Positions 38,307 through 45,366 of a stretch of 64,000 bases of DNA are shown one piece after another. The DNA is from CAISKJ01 sp046351555 (GTDB lineage: Bacteria > Myxococcota_A > Polyangia > Polyangiales > Ga0077539), in the NCBI GenBank assembly GCA_046351555.1, contig JAXLYI010000015.1, positions 62,001 to 126,000 of the forward strand, written 5' to 3'. The position numbers were made by a program, and so were the translations under genes. Each line of letters begins with the position of its first letter. Position 1 is the stretch's first letter. Under the pieces are notes generated by a model. The model was not told the DNA's origin. It saw only the letters and a program-made list of their open reading frames with translations, and searched no databases.

Positions 38307-40532
38307 ATGCGAACGCTCCCCTTCACGCTCACCCTCGTCGCCCTCGCCGGCTGCGCGCCCGGCCCGGACGACGACGTCCACTCTGCCAGCGCCGTCCGCC
38401 CGAGCGGCGAGCGCGCTGGCGCTCCGGTCGCCCTCGGCGACGAGCACGCCTGCGCGATCAAGCCCGGCGGCCGCGTCGAGTGCTGGGGCCGCAACGACCG
38501 CGGCCAGCTCGGCGTCGCCACTGGTGACCGCGCGCTCCCCGGGGAGGTGGCGGGCGGCTTCGGCGTCGACAACGTCGTCGCGCTCGCGGCGGGCGCGAAG
38601 CACACCTGCGCGCTCCGCGCCGACGGGACGGTGCGCTGCTGGGGCGACGACTCCTTCGGCCAGCTCGGCAACGGGAGCCCGCCGACCGAGCCCGTCGGCG
38701 GCGGCTTCCGCGCGGTGGCGGTGGTCGGGCTCACGCGCGTCACGCAGATCGCCGCGGGCGGCGACACCACCTGCGCGGTGGTCGCCTCGGGGATGGTGTT
38801 CTGCTGGGGCCGCAACGACCGCGGCCAGCTCGGGCGAGTGCAGCCCGTCGGGAGCGCGTCGCACGCCCCGGTGCTCGTGTCGCTCCAGCCGGTGATGGTC
38901 GCCAACCCCGTGGAGGTCGGCGTCGGCCGCTCGTTCGCGTGCGCCCGCTCGTCGCGCGGCGAGGTCGCGTGCTGGGGCGACAACGCCTCGGGCCAGATCC
39001 TCTCGGGGGGCGACCCCGCGATGACGTCCGAGCCGCGCGCGCCCACGAGCTTCGTCGCGGCGCAGCTCGCCGTCGGCGACCGCCACGTCTGCATCCGCAC
39101 CGACGCCGGCCGCCTCGCGTGCTGGGGAACCTTCGGCACGCCGTGGCCCGTCCCCTCGGGCCTCGCGCAGGTGGTGGCGGGGCGCGACTACGCCTGCGCG
39201 GTTCAGCACGACGGCGAGGCGCGCTGCTGGGGGCGACCTGAGGCCGCGGCGCTCGGGATGGGCTTCGCGTCGTCCGCGTCGCTCGCGCGCAGCGTCGGGT
39301 CGGCGGTCGCGGCGGTGTACGGCGGCCCCGCGAACGTGTGCCTGGAGTCGGCCTCGGGCGCGCTCCGGTGCTTCGGCGCCAACAACCGCGGGCAGGTCGG
39401 CGACGGCACCACCTCCGCCGCCGTCACCACGCCGAACGCGGTCTCGCGCGCGGCGCCGACGGAGGTGGACGCCGTCTCGGTGGGCTGGGGCCACACGTGC
39501 GTGCGACGTCGCAGCGGCGTCGCGTCGTGTTGGGGCGACAACAGCCGCCGCCAGGTGCGCGACGCGGCGACGTCGTACGAACTCGCGCCCGTCGCGCTCC
39601 CGGGGAGCACCACCATCGCCGTGGTCGCAGGCTACTACAACACCTGGGCGACGCAGGCGACGTGGTGGCCCACCGTGCGCGGCGACACCTCGCGCGGCGA
39701 AGGGACGCTGGCGCAGAACGACGCCGTGCGCGCGCTCGGGCTCGACGCCGGCCTCACCCACGCGTGCGCCGTCACGGGCGACGGCCGCGTGTACTGCCGC
39801 GGGTCGGACGCCTTCGGGCAGCTCGGGGTCGACTCCGCGGCGCCGCTCGTCGGGCCGACGCCGCCCGCCGTCGGCCTCGCCGACGCGGTGGAGGTGGCGA
39901 CGGGGATGGCGCACACCTGCGCGCGCCGGGCGAACGGACGCGTGGCGTGCTGGGGCTTCAACAGCAACGGCCAGCTCGGCGACGGGACGCTCACCGATCG
40001 CGACGTTCCGACCGAGGTGGCGGGCCTCACCGACGCGGTCGCGATCACCGCGGGCGCGCTCTTCACCTGCGCGCTCCGGGCCGACGGGCGGGCGTCGTGC
40101 TGGGGCTACAACGGCGACGGCCAGCTCGGCGACGGCACGTACACCGACCGCCTCACGCCCGCCGCGGTGGTGAGCGGGCTCGCCGACGCGGTCGCGATCG
40201 ACGCGGGCGGCGGCCACGCCTGCGCGGTGCGCGGCGACGGGACGGTGGCGTGTTGGGGCGACAACCGCGACGGCGCCGTGGGGACGGGGACGGTCGTCAG
40301 CACCTACGCCACCGCGCAGACGGCGTCGACCGTGCTCCAGGCGGTGGCCGTCTCCGCCGGCGGCGCCACCACCTGCGCGCTCATGAACATCCGCCGCCTG
40401 CTCAACCCCAACGACCCCTTGGCCGGCGTCTCGGATTTCACCCTGAAGTGCTGGGGCCGCAACGACCGCGGTCAGGTCGGCGACGGAACCACCACCCAGC
40501 GCCGCGCGCCCACCGTCGTCCCGCTGACGTGA
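38307..40532 (+). CDS. exported RCC1-repeat lipoprotein
   Basis: The 741-residue lipoprotein (LAGC lipobox, Cys16) is built of about a dozen RCC1 repeats. Each has the pattern of a conserved Cys-Ala, then a CWG-x-N-x-x-G-Q-x-G turn, for example ECWGRNDRGQLG, RCWGDDSFGQLG, ACWGFNSNGQLGDG and SCWGYNGDGQLGDG. The repeats should form one or two seven-bladed propellers on the outside of the cytoplasmic or outer membrane; the paired cysteines may be disulfide-linked. RCC1 proteins are usually binding scaffolds; no enzyme domain is present. A consensus sigma-54 promoter with a palindrome upstream precedes the gene, so expression is probably conditional and depends on an activator protein. Confidence 0.85.
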   Translation: MRTLPFTLTLVALAGCAPGPDDDVHSASAVRPSGERAGAPVALGDEHACAIKPGGRVECWGRNDRGQLGVATGDRALPGEVAGGFGVDNVVALAAGAKHTCALRADGTVRCWGDDSFGQLGNGSPPTEPVGGGFRAVAVVGLTRVTQIAAGGDTTCAVVASGMVFCWGRNDRGQLGRVQPVGSASHAPVLVSLQPVMVANPVEVGVGRSFACARSSRGEVACWGDNASGQILSGGDPAMTSEPRAPTSFVAAQLAVGDRHVCIRTDAGRLACWGTFGTPWPVPSGLAQVVAGRDYACAVQHDGEARCWGRPEAAALGMGFASSASLARSVGSAVAAVYGGPANVCLESASGALRCFGANNRGQVGDGTTSAAVTTPNAVSRAAPTEVDAVSVGWGHTCVRRRSGVASCWGDNSRRQVRDAATSYELAPVALPGSTTIAVVAGYYNTWATQATWWPTVRGDTSRGEGTLAQNDAVRALGLDAGLTHACAVTGDGRVYCRGSDAFGQLGVDSAAPLVGPTPPAVGLADAVEVATGMAHTCARRANGRVACWGFNSNGQLGDGTLTDRDVPTEVAGLTDAVAITAGALFTCALRADGRASCWGYNGDGQLGDGTYTDRLTPAAVVSGLADAVAIDAGGGHACAVRGDGTVACWGDNRDGAVGTGTVVSTYATAQTASTVLQAVAVSAGGATTCALMNIRRLLNPNDPLAGVSDFTLKCWGRNDRGQVGDGTTTQRRAPTVVPLT

Positions 40533-40634
40533 CCCCGACGGGGGATGGTTCGTGCGGGAAGTAGAGCCCGTGCGCTCACGCGCAGCGGTTTGCCGAGAGC
40601 TCGTTGCGAGCGTTGGGTTGCCGCGCGGCCGACG

Positions 40635-41609
40635 TCATCGCGGCACGCAGCGCAGCGTGACGAACTTCTCCGCCCCCGCGCACGCCCCCTCCATCGCCCC
40701 GACCACGCTCACGAAGAGGGTCGAGCCCGCACGAAGCACCGCGCCGGCGGAGGCGTTCAACGGCGCCACGCTCGTCGCCGCGGGCGTGTTGATGGGCACG
40801 TCGCACACCGCCCGGAGCCCCGCCGGGCCGTTCAAGCGCGCGGTGGCGTTCGACGTGAGCGCGAAGTCCGCCGCGAGCGTCGCCGCGCGGTCGCCGGTGT
40901 ACGACAGCGAGAGCGCGCCGCCGCGTTGTGCGATGGTGAGCGAGCCCATGGCGCCGTTGCCCGCGTACTGGTGGATCGCCCCCGCGAGCACGTAGGTCGC
41001 GGCCTGCGTCTGGCACGCGAACGTCCCCGTGGGGAAGGCCGCGGTGCTGGAGGTGATTGTGACCGCGGGCGAGGTCCGGTCGCGGCGGCGGCAGGCGATC
41101 CAGACGCCCTGACGGTCGGAGCGCGTGCCGCAGGGGCCGGGGGTGACGTCGGTCGCGGTGCCTTCGGCGGCGATGAGGACAGCGTTGCGGTCGACGGCGA
41201 GCGAGCCCACGTCGACGACGAGCGCGGTGGGCGAGCGTGCGACGGAGCCCACGCCCAGCACGCACGGGTGAGGCTCACCGGCCGACGCGACGCCGTCGGG
41301 GACGAGCACCGCCGTGGCGGCCGTCGTCGCGGCGAAGGTGTACTCGCTGCGCGCGCCGTTCTGGTCGACGTAGCGGGCGCGGAGCGACGCGCCGGACTGC
41401 GTGAGCGAGAGCGTCGCGCCGTGGTCGACGCCCATCACCCCGCCCGACGGCGAGAACACGCCCCGCGCGCAGTCGGTGTACTCGCCCACGGGGAAGGAGA
41501 CCGCAGCCGCGCTGGCGTCGGGCGGGTCTTCGAGGCCACTCCGCGCGCCGCACGCCGCGGCGAGCGAGAGGGCCGCGAGCGACGCGAGCTTCGAGCGAGG
41601 AGGGGGCAC
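40635..41609 (-). CDS. exported lipoprotein of unknown function
   Basis: The 324-residue lipoprotein has lipobox LAAAC (Cys20) and a short acidic spacer. The mature part consists of two similar beta-rich halves. Each has a segment near its start of the type FPVGEYTDCARGVF or FPTGTFACQTQA, and a later strand pair like ATLSLTQSGASLRARY or GSLTIAQRGGALSLSY, suggesting an internal duplication of about 140 residues, each with a probable disulfide. No catalytic motif is seen and I do not recognise the family. The start is GTG at 41609, chosen because it directly precedes the signal; TACCCT lies a few bases upstream on this strand. It is divergent from the FG-GAP lipoprotein gene. Confidence 0.65.
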   Translation of the reverse strand: MPPPRSKLASLAALSLAAACGARSGLEDPPDASAAAVSFPVGEYTDCARGVFSPSGGVMGVDHGATLSLTQSGASLRARYVDQNGARSEYTFAATTAATAVLVPDGVASAGEPHPCVLGVGSVARSPTALVVDVGSLAVDRNAVLIAAEGTATDVTPGPCGTRSDRQGVWIACRRRDRTSPAVTITSSTAAFPTGTFACQTQAATYVLAGAIHQYAGNGAMGSLTIAQRGGALSLSYTGDRAATLAADFALTSNATARLNGPAGLRAVCDVPINTPAATSVAPLNASAGAVLRAGSTLFVSVVGAMEGACAGAEKFVTLRCVPR

Positions 41610-41680
41610 GCGCCGGAGGGTAGACCAGTTCGGCGGCGCGGCGGCAGCGCAACCCCCTTCGCGCGCTTCGCACCCGCGCC

Positions 41681-41696
41681 GCGCAACGCGTTGCGC
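41681..41696. promoter_or_regulatory. 16-base palindrome, candidate activator site
   Basis: GCGCAACGCGTTGCGC is a perfect palindrome 39 bases upstream of the -24 element at 41736. Its half-site GTTGCGC recurs inverted at 41647 and directly at 41746, so four half-sites flank the promoter. Confidence 0.5.
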
Positions 41697-41735
41697 GACG
41701 GCCTCTCCGCGGCCGATTCGCGCGGGCTTCACGCG

Positions 41736-41751
41736 CGGCACGTCCGTTGCG
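41736..41751 (+). promoter_or_regulatory. sigma-54 promoter of the FG-GAP lipoprotein gene
   Basis: CGGCAC at 41736-41741, five bases, then TTGCG at 41747-41751 keeps the essential GG and GC at the right spacing. Transcription should start near 41762. A strong Shine-Dalgarno sequence GGAGGAG at 41770-41776 precedes the ATG at 41787. Confidence 0.6.
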
Positions 41752-41786
41752 CAAGGGCGCCGCCACACCGGAGGAGAACCCCGACC

Positions 41787-42806
41787 ATGAAGCACTGGAA
41801 CCACGCGCTCCGCCTCGTCGCCTTCGCGGCCCTCACCGCCTGCGCGCCCGTCGACGGGCTCGACCGCGACGTCGCGGCGATCTCGTACGCGCCCGCCACC
41901 CGACGCCAGCAGCCCATGGCGGACTTCAATGGCGACCGCTTCGCCGACTACGCGTCGTTCGACACGGCCACCGGGCTGTTCACCGTGATGGCCAACCTCC
42001 GCAACGGCGCCTTCGCGGCCAACGGCGCCTCCGGCCACGCCGAGCCCACCATGACGCGGTGGGAGCAGTGGGTCGGCGACTTCACCGGCGACGGCCTCGG
42101 CGACTTCGCCGACCACAACCTCGCGACCGGGGCGTTCTTCGTCCACCGGAACCTCGGCAACGGCACCTTCGCGCAGACCGTGACGTGGGGGACGGCGACG
42201 ACGCGGGTGGGCGCCGGGTGGGAGGCGCTCGTCGCGGATTTCACGGGCGACGGCGCCGTCGACTTCGCCGACCGCAACCTCACGACCGGGGAGTTCTTCG
42301 TGCGCCGCAACCGCCGCGACGGGACCTTCGACGGGCTCACCGAGCGCTGGGGGCGCGGCCTCTCGCACGCCGGCAGCGGCTGGGAGACGGTGGTCGCAGA
42401 CTTCACCGGCGACCGCTACGCCGACTACGCCGACCGCAACCTCGCCACCGGCGAGATGTGGATCCACGAGAACCTCCGCAACGGCACCTTCGCCGAGGCC
42501 GCCACCCTCAACCGCGTCTGGGGCTACGCGAAGACCGCCGGCGGCGTCGAGTACGCCACCATCGTCGGCGACTTCACCGGCGACGGCTTCGCGGACTTCG
42601 CCGACGTGAGCCGCACCTACCGCACCTTCTACGTCCACGAGAACCTCCGCAACGGCGCGTTCGCGGGCTTCGGCGTCAACTGGGGGACGGGCTCGTACAC
42701 GCCGCTCCTCTTCGGCGTCAACGCGCCGGGCGACCCCGGCACGGGTGACCCCGGCAACGGCGGCGACTGCCCCTCCGCGCCGGAGGTGCCCTGCAGCATC
42801 AATTGA
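41787..42806 (+). CDS. exported FG-GAP/VCBS-type repeat lipoprotein
   Basis: The 339-residue lipoprotein has lipobox LTAC (Cys19). The mature part contains five repeats of about 55 residues, each with a calcium-binding-like core (DFNGDRFADY, DFTGDGLGDF, DFTGDGAVDF, DFTGDRYADY, DFTGDGFADF) followed by a strand pair that ends like FFVHRNLGNGTF. This is the FG-GAP repeat that forms integrin-type propellers, where Asp side chains in the D-x-x-G-D-x-x-D loop bind Ca2+. The C-terminal tail is Gly/Pro-rich with two Cys. It should sit on the cell surface as an adhesion- or polysaccharide-binding protein. A sigma-54-type promoter and 16-base palindrome lie upstream. Confidence 0.8.
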   Translation: MKHWNHALRLVAFAALTACAPVDGLDRDVAAISYAPATRRQQPMADFNGDRFADYASFDTATGLFTVMANLRNGAFAANGASGHAEPTMTRWEQWVGDFTGDGLGDFADHNLATGAFFVHRNLGNGTFAQTVTWGTATTRVGAGWEALVADFTGDGAVDFADRNLTTGEFFVRRNRRDGTFDGLTERWGRGLSHAGSGWETVVADFTGDRYADYADRNLATGEMWIHENLRNGTFAEAATLNRVWGYAKTAGGVEYATIVGDFTGDGFADFADVSRTYRTFYVHENLRNGAFAGFGVNWGTGSYTPLLFGVNAPGDPGTGDPGNGGDCPSAPEVPCSIN

Positions 42807-42889
42807 GCGCGCGACGCTGCTCTTTGCACGAGCTGCCCCACCTTCGACGCCGCGCCGCGGATGCCGTAGCCTCGCTCCCCGAGGACGTC

Positions 42890-44209
42890 GCCGTGTTGCC
42901 TCCCTTCCGCCCTGGGATGCGTGAGTGGATCCGCCGCATGGCGTGGCTCGCGGCCTCCACCTGGATCGGGCTCCGCCTCGGGCTCCAGCGCGGCGTGCGC
43001 GAGACCACCGTCGCCACCGTCGGCGCGCTCGGGGTGATGCTCGCGCTGCGCATCGCGTGGCGCGCCCCGCACGCGCGCGTCGAGGCCACGCCCGACGGGC
43101 TCCGCGTCGCCGGGCCCGACGGCGAGCGGGCGATCCCGTGGGCCGCGGTCGAGCGCGTGCGGCTCGCCGCCGGCGAGGTCACCACCGCGCGCGGCGTCGT
43201 GCGGGTGAGCTACGCGCAGGTCGACGTCGCCCACGGCCGCCCGGTCGCCTTCGCCGACCTCACGCCCCTCGGATCGCCGCGCCTCCGCACGGTGGAGGGC
43301 GACGCGCCCGTCCTCGACGTCGGCGACCCGGAGCTGCTCCTCGGCGCCATCGCCGAGCGGGTCGACGCGCGGGAGTTCCTGCCGCCCGAGGGGGGACATG
43401 GGGCGGCGGAGCCCGCGGGGCCGTGGATCCGCGCGTCGCCGCTGGCGGCGTTGCGGCTCGCTGTGGCGGCGCTCCTCGCGCAGCGGGCGGCGGCGCTCGT
43501 CGCGGACATCGACGCCCTCACCGCGGCCTGCGCGGGGGCGACGGCCGTGGTGGGGCCGTGCCTCGTCGCGCGCGCCGCGCTCCAGCGACGTCACGCCTCG
43601 CCCGAGGAGTCGTCGCCCGCCGCGCTGGTGGCGGCCTCGGCGGCGGCGCTCGCGGTGGCCGCGCTCGGGCCGCGCGAGGTGGGGGCCTGGTCGCTCGCGG
43701 CCGCGCTCGCGCTCGCGCTCCCCGCGTGGCCGCTGCCGGGCGCGTGGCTCGCGCGGCGCGCGGGGCGGCTGCTCGCGGGCGCGCCCGACGCGCTCGGGGC
43801 CGCGTTGGTGGCGGCGCTCGGGGTGGCCGCGGCGTGGGGCTACGGGCTCGGGCATGTGCTCCTGCCGACGGCCCTGGTGGCGGGGGGCCTGGAGGCCGCC
43901 GAGGGCCTCGCCGCGTCGCGACGACACGCGCGCCTCGCGTCGCTGCCGCGCTTCCGCCACTGGCCGCCGGTCGACCTCGCGCGCCTCCGCTCGTCGCTGC
44001 GCCCCGTCGGGCCCGACGAGATCGGCGTCGACCTGTCGGCGGTGGACGTCGTCGAGCTGCGCGACGCGTCCGTGGCGCCGCCGCGCCCCGCGCTCGCGCC
44101 CGTCGCGGCCGCGCTGGTCGCGGTGGCGCTGGTGGGCTACGCGGCCGCGGTGGGGGCGGCGCGCTGGGCCCCCGCGGCGCGCGCCCCGATCGCCTCGCTC
44201 GGGCGGTGA
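42890..44209 (+). CDS. membrane protein of unknown function
   Basis: The protein (439 residues from the GTG at 42890) has hydrophobic segments at the N-terminus, a soluble region of about 100 residues with PH-like strand patterns (VEATPDGLRVAGPDGERAIPWAAVERV), then several Ala/Leu/Val-rich helices between about 190 and 350 and a final transmembrane helix. It appears to be a polytopic membrane protein; the pattern of an early bacterial-PH-like domain is suggestive only. The start is uncertain: GTG at 42890 has GAGGA seven bases ahead, an ATG lies at 42917, and a TTG at 42803 overlaps the previous gene. I do not recognise the family. It precedes serC by 43 bases. Confidence 0.55.
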   Translation, partial: AVLPPFRPGMREWIRRMAWLAASTWIGLRLGLQRGVRETTVATVGALGVMLALRIAWRAPHARVEATPDGLRVAGPDGERAIPWAAVERVRLAAGEVTTARGVVRVSYAQVDVAHGRPVAFADLTPLGSPRLRTVEGDAPVLDVGDPELLLGAIAERVDAREFLPPEGGHGAAEPAGPWIRASPLAALRLAVAALLAQRAAALVADIDALTAACAGATAVVGPCLVARAALQRRHASPEESSPAALVAASAAALAVAALGPREVGAWSLAAALALALPAWPLPGAWLARRAGRLLAGAPDALGAALVAALGVAAAWGYGLGHVLLPTALVAGGLEAAEGLAASRRHARLASLPRFRHWPPVDLARLRSSLRPVGPDEIGVDLSAVDVVELRDASVAPPRPALAPVAAALVAVALVGYAAAVGAARWAPAARAPIASLGR

Positions 44210-44211
44210 CG

Positions 44212-44241
44212 GTGACCGGGGCCGCGCGGTTCTGCTACCGT
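44212..44241 (+). promoter_or_regulatory. putative serC promoter, GTGACC-N18-TACCGT
   Basis: GTGACC at 44212-44217 and TACCGT at 44236-44241 are 18 bases apart within the 43-base gap before serC; the ATG at 44253 follows 11 bases after the -10-like hexamer. Confidence 0.35.
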
Positions 44242-44252
44242 CGCGCGCCCCG

Positions 44253-45341
44253 ATGACCCACCGCGTGATCAACTTCAACGCCGGCCCCGCGGCCCTCCCC
44301 CTCTCCGTGCTCGAGCAGGCCCGCGACGAGCTCCTCGACTTCGAGGGGACCGGCATGTCCATCATGGAGCACAGCCACCGCGGGAAGGCCTACGAGGGCG
44401 TTCACTTCGAGGCGATGGCGCTCCTGCGCGAGCTGCTCGCGATCCCCGAGTCGCACGCGGTGATCTTCCTCCAGGGCGGCGCGCACCACGCCTTCGCGCT
44501 CGTCCCGCTCAACCTGCTCGCGGCCGGTCGCTTCGCGCAGTACGCGGTGACGGGCAACTGGAGCGAGCGCGCGATCGAAGAAGCCCGCACCGTCGGCGAC
44601 GCCCGCGCGGCGGGCCCCGACCTCGCGAAGAAGTACACCCGCGTGCCGCGGCCCGACGAACTGACGGCCGACCCCGCGGCGGCCTACCTGCACGTCACCA
44701 CCAACAACACCGTCGAGGGGACGCAGTACCACGCGCTGCCCGACGTCGGCGCCGTCCCACTGGTGGCCGACATGTGCTCGGACTTCCTCTCGCGGCCGGT
44801 GGACTTCTCCCGCGTCGCCCTCGCCTACGCCGGCGCGCAGAAGAACCTCGGCCCCTCGGGCGTCACCGTCTACGTCGTCCGAAAAGACCTGCTCGACGCG
44901 GGGCGGAAGGACATCCCGAAGTTCTTCCGGCTGGGGGTGCACGCGGCCAACGACTCGCTCTACAACACGCCGCCCACCTTCGCGGTGTACCTCATGCGCA
45001 ACGTGCTCCGCTGGGTGAAGGCCGAGGGCGGGGCCGAGGGGATGGCGGCGCGCAACCGCGAGAAGGCCGACCTCCTCTACGCCGCGGTCGACCGCGCCGC
45101 GGGCGTCTACCGCTGCCCCGTCGAGCCCGCCTCGCGCTCGCAGATGAACGCCGTCTTCCGCCTCCGCGACGAGGCCCTCGAAGAGCGCTTCGTGAAGGAG
45201 GCCGCCGCCGCGGGCATGGTCGGGATCAAGGGCCACCGCTCGGTCGGCGGCATCCGCGTGTCGATGTACAACGCCGTGTCTCAGGGCGACGTGCGCGCCC
45301 TCGCGGCCTTCATGGACGACTTCGCCCGCCGCCACGGCTGA
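44253..45341 (+). CDS. serC: phosphoserine aminotransferase
   Basis: The 362-residue enzyme transfers an amino group from glutamate to 3-phosphohydroxypyruvate in serine synthesis, and acts in pyridoxal phosphate synthesis in many bacteria. It has the N-terminal FNAGPAALPLSVL segment, the SHRGKAYEGV substrate loop, AGRFAQYAVTGNWS, and the PLP lysine Lys197 in AYAGAQKNLGPSG. The C-terminal MVGIKGHRSVGGIRVSMYNA is also characteristic. Length equals that of the known enzyme. The TACCGT hexamer at 44236 is 11 bases before the ATG, so the leader is short. No other serine-pathway gene is adjacent. Confidence 0.96.
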   Translation: MTHRVINFNAGPAALPLSVLEQARDELLDFEGTGMSIMEHSHRGKAYEGVHFEAMALLRELLAIPESHAVIFLQGGAHHAFALVPLNLLAAGRFAQYAVTGNWSERAIEEARTVGDARAAGPDLAKKYTRVPRPDELTADPAAAYLHVTTNNTVEGTQYHALPDVGAVPLVADMCSDFLSRPVDFSRVALAYAGAQKNLGPSGVTVYVVRKDLLDAGRKDIPKFFRLGVHAANDSLYNTPPTFAVYLMRNVLRWVKAEGGAEGMAARNREKADLLYAAVDRAAGVYRCPVEPASRSQMNAVFRLRDEALEERFVKEAAAAGMVGIKGHRSVGGIRVSMYNAVSQGDVRALAAFMDDFARRHG

Positions 45342-45366
45342 CGGCGGGCGCGTCGTCCGCTGCGGA

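Noticed and set aside
45330..45366. A hairpin terminator between serC and the cysteine-repeat gene
   Set aside because: Only a six-base GGCTGA/TCAGCC stem with a long loop and no T-run could be drawn.
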